From assembly GCA_944320135.1 (NCBI GenBank), contig CALUGI010000017.1, positions 1 through 64,000 on the forward strand: DNA of 64,000 nt, in the 5' to 3' direction. The position numbers and the translations under genes are program-made. Positions 53,975-62,816 of this stretch are shown piece after piece. The notes beneath the pieces are model-generated. The model was not told the origin of the DNA, did no database searches, and saw only the letters and a program-made list of their open reading frames with translations. Numbering within the stretch: the stretch's first letter is position 1; each line of letters starts with the position of its first letter. The stretch comes from an uncultured Phocaeicola sp. Its GTDB lineage: Bacteria; Bacteroidota; Bacteroidia; Bacteroidales; Bacteroidaceae.

Positions 53975-54471
53975 TATTTCCCCCTCCTGACCGAATCTAT
54001 GCAAAGCACGCAAACGAGCGTTGTCGTTGTGTCGCCCAGCGTTTTCAGCGCCAGCGTGCCGGGGTTAGCAAATGAAAATGCGTCGATAAGGTTGAGGGCG
54101 GCGCAATGAAGCAGCGTCAGGGCCAGCGCGTAGCGGAAGAACTGGGCGAATCCCATGACACGTATTCCCGGTTCGAAGTCGTCGCGCGGGTCTCGCGCAG
54201 AAAAGAGGCGCAGTATTCCCGGCCGGCAGAATGCGGCGAACGTGCAGGACGCTGCGTTCAGTCCGGGGGTATTGCTGAGAATGTCGATGCAGAGGCCTAT
54301 GGCGAACGCCCATAGCGTCAGGGCCTTTGTGTCAGTTCCCGAACTGAACTTCATGACAAAGTAGATGTAGAGGATTGGAGCGGCGAACTGTCCTAAACGG
54401 ACATGGTTGAGCACCAGCGCCTGAAGGAGCGCCAGCAGCACGAACTGTCGGATTTTCGTCAGATGTTGCAT
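53974..54471 (-). CDS. mreD: Rod shape-determining protein MreD
   Basis: A 165-residue inner-membrane protein with about five hydrophobic segments, placed between mreC and mrdA as in other rod-shape operons. MreD links MreB and MreC to the elongation machinery. Sequence conservation in MreD is low, so the call rests on length, hydrophobicity, LCIDILSNTPGLNAAS (a conserved D..SNTPG-type segment in Bacteroidetes) and position. The stop codon is shared with the GTG start of the PBP2 gene. Confidence 0.88.
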   Translation of the reverse strand: MQHLTKIRQFVLLALLQALVLNHVRLGQFAAPILYIYFVMKFSSGTDTKALTLWAFAIGLCIDILSNTPGLNAASCTFAAFCRPGILRLFSARDPRDDFEPGIRVMGFAQFFRYALALTLLHCAALNLIDAFSFANPGTLALKTLGDTTTTLVCVLCIDSVRRGK

Positions 54472-54505
54472 AATTGTCCTCTTTCAATTTCGTCTTTGCA
54501 GGCTG

Positions 54506-55363
54506 TCACTTCGTCCGTGCGGCTTCAGCGCTGTCTCTCAGCAGAATTTGCTCTTCAAGGGCCGGTCCCGGATCAATGACGCATACGTCGTTCAGCCGCG
54601 CGAAGTCTGTGAAGAGTTTCACCTTCAGCAGCCGGGAGAGCCCGTCTCGGCTGTCTTCCATGTCGTCTACCGTCCCGACCGGTATTCCTTCCGGAAACAC
54701 GGCGCTGTATCCGCTGGTCACGACAGTGTCGCCCAGAGAGACTTCGGAATGTCTCGGCATGTCTTCCACCCGTGCGTATTGGGGCGAGCCTCCGCTCCAT
54801 CTCAGCACGCCGAAGTAGCCTGTCCTTTTTATCTTGCAGCTGATGTTGCTTTGCGCGTTGAGGGCGGACAGCACGATGGAATGGCGCGCTCCTGTCAGAT
54901 ACACGATTCCCACCGCTCCGTTTCCGCATATCACTCCCGTTTCGGGGCGTATGCCGTCATCGCGCCCCTTGTCGATGGTGATGAAATTGCAGGAGCGGGT
55001 GACGCTGTTGTTCACCACTCTCGCTTCTCGGATTGTATATCCTTGCAGGGCAGTGCGGCGCAGCGCGGCAATTTCGGCGGTGTCCCTCACATAGCGGCCG
55101 AGGGCTTCCGCCAGCCTTTCCGCTTCGATTTCCAGCTGCACGTTGCGGGCCGTGAGGTTGCGGTTGGCTTCGGCGAGTCCGAAATAGCGCGTCACCTGCC
55201 CTGCCACGTCGTATATGAACCCTCCTGCGCGGTTGGCCGATGTGAAGGCTACGCTTCCCTGATAGTTGTTGAACCGGAACAGAAGGGCGAACGACACCGC
55301 TTCCAGCAGCGCGAAAAGCAGCCACCGGCTATGCTTTGCCAGAAAGTTGACGAGGTTCCTCAT
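54506..55363 (-). CDS. mreC: Rod shape-determining protein MreC
   Basis: A 285-residue bitopic protein: one membrane helix (about 13-30), a coiled coil (about 60-100) for dimerisation, and a periplasmic beta domain with VVNNSVTRSCNFITIDKG, GVICGNGAVGIV and LGDTVVTSGYSAVFPEGIPVG. It scaffolds PBP2 and RodA. It starts 21 nt after mreB and is followed by mreD after 34 nt. Confidence 0.95.
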   Translation of the reverse strand: MRNLVNFLAKHSRWLLFALLEAVSFALLFRFNNYQGSVAFTSANRAGGFIYDVAGQVTRYFGLAEANRNLTARNVQLEIEAERLAEALGRYVRDTAEIAALRRTALQGYTIREARVVNNSVTRSCNFITIDKGRDDGIRPETGVICGNGAVGIVYLTGARHSIVLSALNAQSNISCKIKRTGYFGVLRWSGGSPQYARVEDMPRHSEVSLGDTVVTSGYSAVFPEGIPVGTVDDMEDSRDGLSRLLKVKLFTDFARLNDVCVIDPGPALEEQILLRDSAEAARTK

Positions 55364-55384
55364 GCCGTGCGCCCCGTTTCTCCT

Positions 55385-56407
55385 TTATCTCATCAGGAAA
55401 GAGAACCGGTCGACGTTCTTCAGCGCTACGCCCGTTCCCTTCGCCACGCTCAGCAGCGGGTCTTCCGCGATGTGGAAAGGAATGTTGATTTTGTCGGTCA
55501 GCCTTCTGTCGAGTCCGCGCAGCAGCGCGCCGCCTCCGGCCAGATAGATGCCGTTGTTCACGATGTCGGCATAAAGTTCGGGAGGCGTGTTCTCCAGTGC
55601 GCTGAGGATGGCCGATTCAATCTTGGCGATGGTCTTTTCCATGCAGTGGGCGATTTCCTGATATCCCACGGGCACTTCCATCGGCAGCGCCGTGATGCGG
55701 TTCGGGCCTCTCACCACGTAGTCTTCGGGCGCGTCTTCTCCCAGGTCGGTCACTGCCGACCCGACGTGGATTTTGATGCGTTCGGCCATGCGCTCGCTCA
55801 CCTTCACGTTGTGCTGGCGGCTCATGTATTCCTGTATGTCTGCGGTCAGTTCGTCGCCGGCCACGCGGATGGAGTTGTTCGACACGATTCCTCCCAGCGA
55901 GATTACGGCTATTTCGGTGGAGCCTCCGCCGATGTCGACCACCATGTTTCCTTCAGGCGCCTCCACGTCGAGCCCGATGCCCAAGGCGGCGGCCATCGGT
56001 TCGAAAATCAGATACACGTCGCGTCCGCCGGCGTGTTCGGCGCTGTCGCGCACGGCGCGCAGCTCCACTTCGGTAGAGCCGGACGGCACTCCGATAACCA
56101 TGCGCAGGGAGGGCGTGAACAGCCGCCGTCCTGAATTGACCTTCTTGATAAGTCCCCTCATCATCTGTTCGCAGGCGTTGAAGTCGGCGATTACTCCGTC
56201 GCGGAGCGGGCGGACGGTGCGTATGTTGGGGTTTTCCTTTTCATACATCATTTTGGCGCGTTCGCCCACGGCGATCATCTTGTCCGTGCGGCGGTCGAGA
56301 GCCACTACGGACGGCTCGTCCACCACGATTTTGTCGTTGCTGATAATAATCGTGTTGGCCGTGCCCAAGTCCATTGCTATATTTTGCGTAAACGAGAATA
56401 AGCCCAT
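55385..56407 (-). CDS. mreB: Rod shape-determining protein MreB
   Basis: The bacterial actin that guides side-wall synthesis. The 340-residue protein has the actin-fold nucleotide loops DLGTANT (13-19), VDIGGGSTEIAV and GGGALLRGLD. MGLFSFTQ at the N-terminus forms the usual membrane-binding hydrophobic patch. Length is normal. It leads the mreB-mreC-mreD-mrdA-rodA run; a 79-nt gap with AT-rich repeats separates it from the purH half-gene upstream. Confidence 0.97.
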   Translation of the reverse strand: MGLFSFTQNIAMDLGTANTIIISNDKIVVDEPSVVALDRRTDKMIAVGERAKMMYEKENPNIRTVRPLRDGVIADFNACEQMMRGLIKKVNSGRRLFTPSLRMVIGVPSGSTEVELRAVRDSAEHAGGRDVYLIFEPMAAALGIGLDVEAPEGNMVVDIGGGSTEIAVISLGGIVSNNSIRVAGDELTADIQEYMSRQHNVKVSERMAERIKIHVGSAVTDLGEDAPEDYVVRGPNRITALPMEVPVGYQEIAHCMEKTIAKIESAILSALENTPPELYADIVNNGIYLAGGGALLRGLDRRLTDKINIPFHIAEDPLLSVAKGTGVALKNVDRFSFLMR

Positions 56408-56417
56408 CCTTGCTTGT

Positions 56418-56444
56418 AGTTAATAATTAACAGTTAATAATTAA
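56418..56444. repeat. AT-rich dispersed repeat, copy 2
   Basis: This 27-bp sequence contains two copies of AGTTAATAATTAA. Its reverse complement matches 17914-17940 at 26 of 27 positions. It lies just upstream of mreB, in the gap to the purH half-gene, and is followed by GGCGGCCGGCGG. Confidence 0.8.
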
Positions 56445-56486
56445 TAGTTGGCGGCCGGCGGTTGAAGATTCTTCACTCTTAATTCT

Positions 56487-57089
56487 TCATTCTCCACTTC
56501 CCTTGAACCAGTCGCGGATTGCCGAGTCGTAGTGGGACGATACGGCGAACGCTTCCCCTGCAAACCGGCGGCGCTGTTCGCGCGTAGTGGCTGCTCCCTG
56601 TTCGTTCAGAATGTCAAGCAGCGGCCGGTACTGATGCTTGCCGGCCACGATAACCACGTCGTTGAAGTTTTTCGCTCCGGCGCGGATCAGCGAAATGCCG
56701 CCTATGTCGATTTTTTCGATGATGTCCTGTTCGGAAGCGCCGCTTGCCACGGTGTCTTCAAACGGATACAGGTCGACGATTACCAGATCGATTTCCGGGA
56801 TTTCGTATTGCGCCGCCTGCTGCCGGTCGCCTTCCAGCTCGCGGCGGCAGAGGATGCCTCCGAAGATTTTCGGGTGCAGGGTCTTTACGCGCCCTCCGAG
56901 GATTGACGGATAAGTGGTGATGTCTTCCACCGCCTTGCAGGGATATCCCAGCGATTCGATGAACCGGCGGGTTCCGCCCGTCGACATGAGTTCCACTCCT
57001 TCTTCATGAAGTTTTTTCAGAATGGCGTCCAGCCCGTCTTTGTGATAGACGGACACCAAGGCCGTTTTTATTTTCTTTGTTTCAGACAT
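56487..57089 (-). CDS. purH: IMP cyclohydrolase, PurH N-terminal domain only
   Basis: A 200-residue protein equal to the N-terminal domain of bifunctional PurH, which closes FAICAR to IMP, the last step of purine synthesis. It has the MGS-like fold with VSVYHKDGL, STGGTRRFIE, LGGRVKTLHPKIFGGIL, VDLYPFEDT and DIGGISLIRAGAKNF, and it ends with a normal stop after YDSAIRDWF. The formyltransferase half is absent here and is encoded separately at 61097-62275 in the opposite direction. No trace of the C-terminal half follows the stop, so this looks like a real single-domain gene. A reverse -7 box TAATTTTG lies at plus-strand 57115-57122. Confidence 0.9.
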   Translation of the reverse strand: MSETKKIKTALVSVYHKDGLDAILKKLHEEGVELMSTGGTRRFIESLGYPCKAVEDITTYPSILGGRVKTLHPKIFGGILCRRELEGDRQQAAQYEIPEIDLVIVDLYPFEDTVASGASEQDIIEKIDIGGISLIRAGAKNFNDVVIVAGKHQYRPLLDILNEQGAATTREQRRRFAGEAFAVSSHYDSAIRDWFKGSGE

Positions 57090-57189
57090 GCTTGTTTCGT
57101 TTTGAGTTCGGGCGCAAAATTACAAATTTTCAATAGATAAGTTGTTACGGAGAAACATAAAAATCTGTTTTTTTTTCTGACAAACTGCA

Positions 57190-57294
57190 ACGGGACGCGG
57201 TTCGCGATTCGGGGCGCCTTCCGGGGCGCGTATGTTTCCGGCGGGAAAAAGAAAAAACGCCGCCGCGTTTCCTTGCTTTTCCGGCGGCGAATTT
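57190..57294. repeat. Diverged 22-bp-type array, site 11
   Basis: GC-rich blocks CGGGACGCGG, GGGGCGCC, GGGGCGCG, CCGGCGGG, CGCCGCCGCG and CCGGCGGCG recur with T runs between them, but the 22-bp period is blurred. CGCCGCCG (57269-57276) pairs with CGGCGGCG (57292-57299). It lies between divergent genes. Confidence 0.5.
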
Positions 57295-57349
57295 GTTTTT
57301 CTCGATAGATAAATCTATCTTTATTGCGCAAACTTAAATAATGTGAGAT

Positions 57350-57820
57350 ATGAAAAAACAATTTTACCTTTGGGCGTGCTGCCTGCTGGCGGCACTTTTG
57401 GGATTTTCATCGTGCAGTGACGATGACGAGGGAGCAAGCGTGGGCAGTCGCGAGATGCTGATTGGCGAGTGGGAGGCCGTCTCCTACTATTCTGAGGATT
57501 GGGAAAACGGAGAACTGGTAGGTGAAGATACTGAAGATTATGCGGGAGGCAACGGGTATTTCAGGCTGAATTTCCATGAGGACGGGATGTGCGATTGGAT
57601 TGAAGGGTACACGTCGTCAGGTTCTGAGTACACGGACCGCGTTGATTGGACTTATTCGGGCAATCAGCTTGCATACGATTGGGGGGACGGAGAGCTGGAA
57701 ATTTGGACGGTGACCCTCTTGACCGCTACGGAACTGGAATATGAAGTGCGCTATAGCGAGACGGACGAAGGCATCCGGTTTGAAACATACGAAAAATACG
57801 TCTTCAAGAAAAAGCAATAG
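57350..57820 (+). CDS. Lipocalin-like lipoprotein
   Basis: A 156-residue lipoprotein with lipid Cys22 (FSSC, then SDDDEG). The mature part begins LIGEWEAVSYYSED, the usual first strand of Bacteroidetes lipocalin-like proteins, followed by about seven more short strands (YFRLNFHEDGMCDW, VDWTYSGNQLAYDW, WTVTLLTATELEYEV). It is very acidic. Ligand unknown. It stands alone, with a strong terminator after it. Confidence 0.75.
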   Translation: MKKQFYLWACCLLAALLGFSSCSDDDEGASVGSREMLIGEWEAVSYYSEDWENGELVGEDTEDYAGGNGYFRLNFHEDGMCDWIEGYTSSGSEYTDRVDWTYSGNQLAYDWGDGELEIWTVTLLTATELEYEVRYSETDEGIRFETYEKYVFKKKQ

Positions 57821-57840
57821 CTTTGTCGGGTTTTGGCGGG

Positions 57841-57876
57841 CAGGCGGCGTGAGATGTACATGCCGCCTGTTTTTTT
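57841..57876 (+). terminator. Terminator of the lipocalin-like gene
   Basis: An 11-bp stem, CAGGCGGCGTG (57841-57851) with CATGCCGCCTG (57859-57869, one G-U pair), has a 7-nt loop and is followed by seven T. Confidence 0.92.
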
Positions 57877-57941
57877 GTACGCCCGCTCGTTTTGTAACAG
57901 AAATGTAACATGAGTAACATTCGTGTTTCAGAAAAAAAAGC

Positions 57942-57949
57942 TACCTTTG
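57942..57949 (+). promoter_or_regulatory. -7 box of the phosphate transporter gene
   Basis: TACCTTTG is a perfect match. The predicted start is near 57955, about 31 nt before the ATG. No good -33 box is seen at the expected place. Confidence 0.5.
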
Positions 57950-57985
57950 TCCCCAGAAAAAACATAGTGAACCAATAACTAACGT

Positions 57986-60280
57986 ATGGAAACCCTTTAT
58001 TTAGGAATTGTCATTTTCCTATTCATGCTGGCGGTGTTCGATCTGCTGGTGGGCGTCAGTAACGACGCTGTCAATTTCATGAATTCCGCCGTCGGCGCGA
58101 AAGTTGCAAAGTTCAGAACAATCGTCATTATTGCCGCTCTGGGAGTATTTGTCGGTGCAGTCTCAAGTAACGGAATGATGGATATTGCCCGTCATGGAAT
58201 ATTCCATCCCGTCAATTTCAGCTTTTATGACCTGATGTGTATCTTCTTGGCCGTCATGGTGACGGATGTGGTGTTGCTCGACATTTTCAATACGTTGGGG
58301 CTTCCCACTTCGACCACAGTCTCGATGGTGTTCGAGTTGCTCGGAGGAACGTTCGTTTTGGCTATTTTGAAACTTATCGGTGACGAGACCGGAATGTTGG
58401 GCTTGGGCGACTTGATGAATACCGAAAAAGCCTTTTCCGTAATTATGGCGATTTTCCTTTCCGTGGCAATAGCGTTTGTAACCGGTACGGTGGTGCAGTA
58501 TATTTCCCGAATCGTTTTCACCTTTAATTATAAGAAACATCTTTCCTGGACGATTGGAATTTTCGGTGGCATAGCTGTAACGGCGTTGCTTTATTTCATC
58601 GTGATTCAGGGACTGGCCAGCGCTTCGTTCATGACAAAGGATTCCATGCAGTGGGTGATGGACAATACGCCGATGCTCGTAGGCGGATGTTTTGTGGTGT
58701 CTACCGTTCTGATGCAGATTCTTCACTGGTGCAAGGTGAACGTGTTCAAGATTATCGTACTTCTGGGTACGTTCTCATTAGCTTTGGCGTTTGCCGGCAA
58801 TGACCTTGTGAACTTCATCGGAGTTCCTTTGGCCGGATTCTCTTCCTATACGGACTATGTGGCAAACGGCAGCGGTGTAGATCCGCAGAACTTCATGATG
58901 ACTTCGCTGATGTCTTCTGCAAAGACTCCGGTCATCTTCCTGATTGCAGCCGGTCTGATTATGGTGTATGCCTTGGCCACTTCAAAGAAAGCGCAGAACG
59001 TAATCAAGACTTCCGTTGATCTGGCCCGCCAGGAAGAGGGTGACGAAATGTTCGGTTCTTCCGGCCTTGCCCGTCTGATTGTGCGCCGCACTACGAATAT
59101 CAATGACTTTATCGTGCGTACCATGCCCGCAGGGATGCGCAACTGGATAAACAGCCGTTTCAATAAGGACGATGTGATTCTTGAGAACGGAGCCGCTTTC
59201 GATATGGTGCGCGCGTCCGTCAATCTGGTGCTTTCCGGTTTGCTTATTATTATCGGTACGACGATGAAACTTCCGCTTTCAACCACTTACGTGACGTTCA
59301 TCGTGGCGATGGGTAGCTCTTTGGCCGACCGCGCATGGAGCCGCGAGAGTGCTGTTTACCGTATTACGGGTGTGCTCTCTGTAATCGGCGGATGGTTCAT
59401 CACCGCATTTACAGCTTTCACCATCTGTGCCGTGGTTACTTTCGTGATGTTCTACACCAGCTTTGTCGGGATGTTCCTGTTCATTGCGCTGGCAGTGTTC
59501 CTGCTGGTGCGCAGCAACATCAAGTTCGGCAAGAAAGAGAAACTGGAAGATCAGGACAACGTGTTCAAACGCATGGTTCAGAGCAAAGACAAGACAGAGG
59601 TGCTTGCGTTGCTCCGTGAACATGTGAAAAGCACGCTTGCGCACTATGTCGATTTTGCAGAAAAGACATACGTGCAGGTTACGGACGGTTTCATCAATGA
59701 AGACCTGAAGAGCCTCCGCAAGGCAATGAACGCTACAGACGACGAGAAGAAAATGTTGAAAAAACTCCGTCGTAAAGAAATCATCGGTTTGCGGCGTCTC
59801 CCGATGACCGTGGCTATCGAGAAAAACACATGGTTCCATTTGGGAAGCAACAGTTGCGAAGAAATGCTTTACTGCTTGAAGCGTATCTGTGAACCGTGCA
59901 AGGAGCATGTGGACAACAACTTCAATCCGGTTCCGGCTGAATATGTGCAAGAGTTCCTTCCGATACGCGAACGTCTCTGCGGTCTGATGGAACGTACCAG
60001 AACATGTATTCTGAACAATGACTATGCGGATGCCGACAAGATTCTGAAAGAAGGGGATGACCTGAAGAACGGCATTTCGGCTCTCCGCAAGCAACAGATG
60101 AATCATATTCAGGAAGCGGACAGCACTTATCTGAAAGCTAACATGGTTTATCTGAATATTCTGCAAGAGTCTCAGGAGCTGGTGAGCGTATGGCGTCATC
60201 TTCTCCGTGCGAGCCGTTTCTTCCAGGCGGACTATGTGCCTCAGGAGTCATCGGAACTTGCCTTGGCGGAAGAAAAGTAA
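57986..60280 (+). CDS. Pit-type inorganic phosphate transporter with soluble C-terminal domain
   Basis: A 764-residue protein. The first 510 residues or so form an inner-membrane PHO4/Pit transporter with the two inverted signature motifs: GVSNDAVNFMNSAVGAK (23-39) and AGNDLVNFIGVPLAG (about 270-284). The remaining 245 residues or so are soluble and helical, with KTEVLALLREHVKSTLAHYVDF and many charged helices, resembling the PhoU-like tails on some Bacteroidetes Pit proteins. The tail may report or gate phosphate uptake; that is inference. It is a single-gene unit with its own -7 box and terminator. Confidence 0.9.
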   Translation: METLYLGIVIFLFMLAVFDLLVGVSNDAVNFMNSAVGAKVAKFRTIVIIAALGVFVGAVSSNGMMDIARHGIFHPVNFSFYDLMCIFLAVMVTDVVLLDIFNTLGLPTSTTVSMVFELLGGTFVLAILKLIGDETGMLGLGDLMNTEKAFSVIMAIFLSVAIAFVTGTVVQYISRIVFTFNYKKHLSWTIGIFGGIAVTALLYFIVIQGLASASFMTKDSMQWVMDNTPMLVGGCFVVSTVLMQILHWCKVNVFKIIVLLGTFSLALAFAGNDLVNFIGVPLAGFSSYTDYVANGSGVDPQNFMMTSLMSSAKTPVIFLIAAGLIMVYALATSKKAQNVIKTSVDLARQEEGDEMFGSSGLARLIVRRTTNINDFIVRTMPAGMRNWINSRFNKDDVILENGAAFDMVRASVNLVLSGLLIIIGTTMKLPLSTTYVTFIVAMGSSLADRAWSRESAVYRITGVLSVIGGWFITAFTAFTICAVVTFVMFYTSFVGMFLFIALAVFLLVRSNIKFGKKEKLEDQDNVFKRMVQSKDKTEVLALLREHVKSTLAHYVDFAEKTYVQVTDGFINEDLKSLRKAMNATDDEKKMLKKLRRKEIIGLRRLPMTVAIEKNTWFHLGSNSCEEMLYCLKRICEPCKEHVDNNFNPVPAEYVQEFLPIRERLCGLMERTRTCILNNDYADADKILKEGDDLKNGISALRKQQMNHIQEADSTYLKANMVYLNILQESQELVSVWRHLLRASRFFQADYVPQESSELALAEEK

Positions 60281-60311
60281 GCAAGATTCATAAATCTTTA
60301 TTTTAGAGGTC

Positions 60312-60361
60312 GGGGCAGCATTTCTGAAAAGTAGAGGTCGGAAATGTTGCCCCTTGTTTTT
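60312..60361 (+). terminator. Terminator of the phosphate transporter gene
   Basis: GGGGCAGCATTTC (60312-60324) pairs along 13 positions (one G-U) with GAAATGTTGCCCC (60341-60353) and is followed by TTGTTTTT. The 16-nt loop contains a second copy of AGAGGTCGG, also present just before the stem. Confidence 0.9.
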
Positions 60362-60376
60362 AAGGTACTCTTTCCT

Positions 60377-60925
60377 TTATTCCGATTTTATTTCTATCAA
60401 TTCTCCGGTCACGGAATTCATGATGAATCCTCTTACGGTGATGTCCTGCGGCACGAGAGGGTGATGTCTTACGATGGCAACGCTTTTCTGCACAGCTTCT
60501 TCCGTGTCGTTGAATCCGCTGAGCCACTGGCGGAGGTTTACGTCGCAATACTCCATCATGTCGATATGGTCTTGTGAAACCCCTCTTTCGCGCATGTGTT
60601 TCAGCATCATCTCGCTGTCCATGTGCTGCACTCCGCAATCCGTGTGTCCGATAATCATCACTTCTTTTACTCCCAATTCGTAGATGGCTACCATCAGACT
60701 TCGCATGGCACTTCCGAACGGATGGTTGATGGTTCCTCCTGCATTCTTTATCATTTTCACATCACCGTTCTTGACGCCTAATGCTGCAGGAAGCAATTCT
60801 GTCAGGCGGGTGTCCATACAAGTAACGATGGCAATTTTCTTGTCGGGATATTTGTTCGTGATGTATTTCTCATATCCCTTTTTCTCTACGAAAGAGGCGT
60901 TGAATTTAAGCAGTTCGTCTATCAT
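60377..60925 (-). CDS. Beta-class carbonic anhydrase
   Basis: This enzyme interconverts CO2 and bicarbonate in the cytoplasm. The 182-residue protein has zinc ligands Cys36, His94 and Cys97 (CMDTR 36-40, GHTDCG 93-98), with the Asp38-Arg40 dyad intact and KNAGG near 60-64. The short length places it with the compact bacterial beta enzymes. It is convergent with the phosphate transporter gene and shares only a short gap with its terminator. Confidence 0.92.
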   Translation of the reverse strand: MIDELLKFNASFVEKKGYEKYITNKYPDKKIAIVTCMDTRLTELLPAALGVKNGDVKMIKNAGGTINHPFGSAMRSLMVAIYELGVKEVMIIGHTDCGVQHMDSEMMLKHMRERGVSQDHIDMMEYCDVNLRQWLSGFNDTEEAVQKSVAIVRHHPLVPQDITVRGFIMNSVTGELIEIKSE

Positions 60926-61096
60926 AAGTTTTTTGTTTTTTTAGTTGGCTTGTCAACTCGTCGTCTTGTCAACTTGCCAATTTCTTGTTTTGTCATCTTC
61001 TTTTCAGGCAAAAATACATAATCTTTCTTCCTGCTTTTATCAGGGATGCCGGAAATTTCGTATTTTTGTAGAAAAATCTATCAATACAGAAAATAT

Positions 61097-62275
61097 ATGG
61101 CAAAAGAACTTGCACTCAAGTACGGCTGCAACCCTAACCAGAAGCCGGCCCGCATTTTCATGCAGGAGGGGGAACTGCCTATTGAAGTTCTGAACGGACG
61201 TCCCGGTTATATCAATTTCCTGGACGCGCTGAACGGATGGCAGTTAGTGAAAGAACTGAAAGAAGCCACCGGTATGCCGGCCGCCACGTCGTTCAAACAT
61301 GTCAGTCCTGCGGGAGCCGCTATCGGATTGGAGTTGGATGACACGTTGAAAAAGATTTATTTTGTGGATAATCTGCCCCTTTCCCCGCTGGCCAACGCAT
61401 ACGTTCGCGCCCGTGGAGCTGACCGCATGTCTTCTTACGGTGATTTTATCGCTTTGAGTGACGTGTGTGATGAAGAAACCGCACGTTTCATCAACCGGGA
61501 GGTTTCTGACGGTGTGATTGCTCCGGGCTATACGGACGCTGCTTTGGAAATTTTGAAAGGCAAGCGCAAGGGCACTTACAACGTTATAAAGATAGACTCT
61601 GCATACAAGCCGAATCCGATTGAGCACAAGGATGTGTTTGGCGTTACTTTCGAGCAGGGGCGCAATGAAATCAAATTGAACGGTCCGGAATTGTTCGAGA
61701 ACGTTCCTACGCAGAACAAACATTTCACGGAGGAAGCGAAGCGTGACCTGATGATTGCGCTGATTACATTGAAATATACTCAGTCGAATTCCGTATGCTA
61801 CGTGAAGGACGGTCAGGCTATCGGTATCGGTGCCGGACAGCAGAGCCGCATCCACTGTACTCGTCTGGCTGGGAATAAGGCAGATATCTGGTATCTCCGC
61901 CAGCATCCGAAAGTGCTTAATTTGCCTTGGGTAGAGAAAATACGCCGTGCCGACCGTGACAACACCATTGATGTGTATATCAGTGAAGATCATGACGATG
62001 TGCTGGCCGATGGTGTATGGCAGCAGTTCTTTACTGAAAAGCCGGAAGTGCTGACGCGTGAGGAGAAACGTGAATGGCTGAAGTCGCTGAAAGGCGTGTC
62101 GCTGGGATCCGACGCTTTCTTTCCCTTCGGTGACAATATTGAACGTGCGCACAAGAGCGGAGTGGAGTTCATCGCTCAGGCAGGCGGCTCGGTACGTGAC
62201 GATCATGTTATAGCCACTTGTGACAAATATGGCATCGCGATGGCGTTTACAGGAATCCGCCTGTTCCATCATTGA
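61097..62275 (+). CDS. Stand-alone AICAR transformylase
   Basis: A 392-residue protein homologous to the C-terminal half of PurH, which transfers the formyl group from 10-formyl-tetrahydrofolate to AICAR. Key segments are LKYGCNPNQKPARIF, the catalytic Lys-His in FKHVSPAGAA, GQQSRIHCTRLAG and, near the C-terminus, SDAFFPFGDNIERAHKSGV. FKHVSPAGAA differs from the FKHxNPCG of fused PurH, marking it as the separate single-domain class. Start ATG at 61097 is preferred over 61046, which would add a short region with no similarity. It complements the IMP cyclohydrolase at 56487-57089. Confidence 0.92.
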   Translation: MAKELALKYGCNPNQKPARIFMQEGELPIEVLNGRPGYINFLDALNGWQLVKELKEATGMPAATSFKHVSPAGAAIGLELDDTLKKIYFVDNLPLSPLANAYVRARGADRMSSYGDFIALSDVCDEETARFINREVSDGVIAPGYTDAALEILKGKRKGTYNVIKIDSAYKPNPIEHKDVFGVTFEQGRNEIKLNGPELFENVPTQNKHFTEEAKRDLMIALITLKYTQSNSVCYVKDGQAIGIGAGQQSRIHCTRLAGNKADIWYLRQHPKVLNLPWVEKIRRADRDNTIDVYISEDHDDVLADGVWQQFFTEKPEVLTREEKREWLKSLKGVSLGSDAFFPFGDNIERAHKSGVEFIAQAGGSVRDDHVIATCDKYGIAMAFTGIRLFHH

Positions 62276-62357
62276 TGATTCATTCCATATATGAGGTATA
62301 GACAGATTCACCGCAGGACAAGGATTTTGTTTTGCGGTGAATTTTTATTGCGGATTT

Positions 62358-62388
62358 TTTGTGAATCCGATGAAAATAGATAACTTTG
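62358..62388 (+). promoter_or_regulatory. Promoter of the tmRNA gene
   Basis: A perfect -7 box TAACTTTG (62381-62388) follows TTTG (62358-62361) by 19 nt, the best two-part promoter in the window. The predicted start is near 62394, so about 14 nt are trimmed from the 5' end of the tmRNA. Confidence 0.8.
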
Positions 62389-62407
62389 CATTCTGAATAA
62401 TACTCTT

Positions 62408-62801
62408 GGGCTTGTTTGGTTTTGACAGCGAGAGAGGTGTTATGTAAGCATGCAGTGCGTCGGTGATTTGCACTATAATCTCAGTTACTGAACAATTATC
62501 TGGCAACGAAAACTATGCTCTCGCTGCTTAATCGAAGTACAGTAGATTAGCTTTATTTCCGCCACAGTGGCGGAAACGAGACATCGCTCAAAAGCTCTTG
62601 TTCCGAAGCGTTTGGTCAAGCGGTGCAGCAAAATCGGGAATAGTCTCAGTCTCGTTCCGCGGCTGAAATGAAATTTCAGGGACTAAGGTATGGGTGGGTG
62701 GCTCTGGTCTTGCTCATGCACGAAAACCGAAGGCAGAGATAAGCATGTAGAAAGCATATGGCTTCCTTGTTTGGACGAGGGTTCGACTCCCTCCAGGTCC
62801 A
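62408..62801 (+). ncRNA. ssrA: Transfer-messenger RNA
   Basis: tmRNA rescues stalled ribosomes by trans-translation with SmpB. The ends pair as a tRNA-like acceptor: GGGCTTG (62408-62414) with CAGGTCC (62794-62800), discriminator A62801, and CCA not encoded. GGTTCGACTCC near the 3' end is the T arm. The tag frame at 62502-62531 reads GNENYALAA then TAA. Length is about 394 nt. Internal GC stems such as TTTCCGCC/GGCGGAAA (62568-62587) belong to pseudoknots. Confidence 0.96.
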
Positions 62802-62816
62802 CTGGTTGACGAATTA

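Noticed and set aside
54548..56134. A 528-codon plus-strand open frame opposite mreC and mreB
   Set aside because: It is antisense to two well-defined shape genes and has no domain or signal of its own.
56487..57089. purH truncated by a frameshift or nonsense mutation
   Set aside because: The frame ends cleanly at the known domain boundary, no C-terminal half follows in any frame, and a separate transformylase gene exists at 61097-62275.
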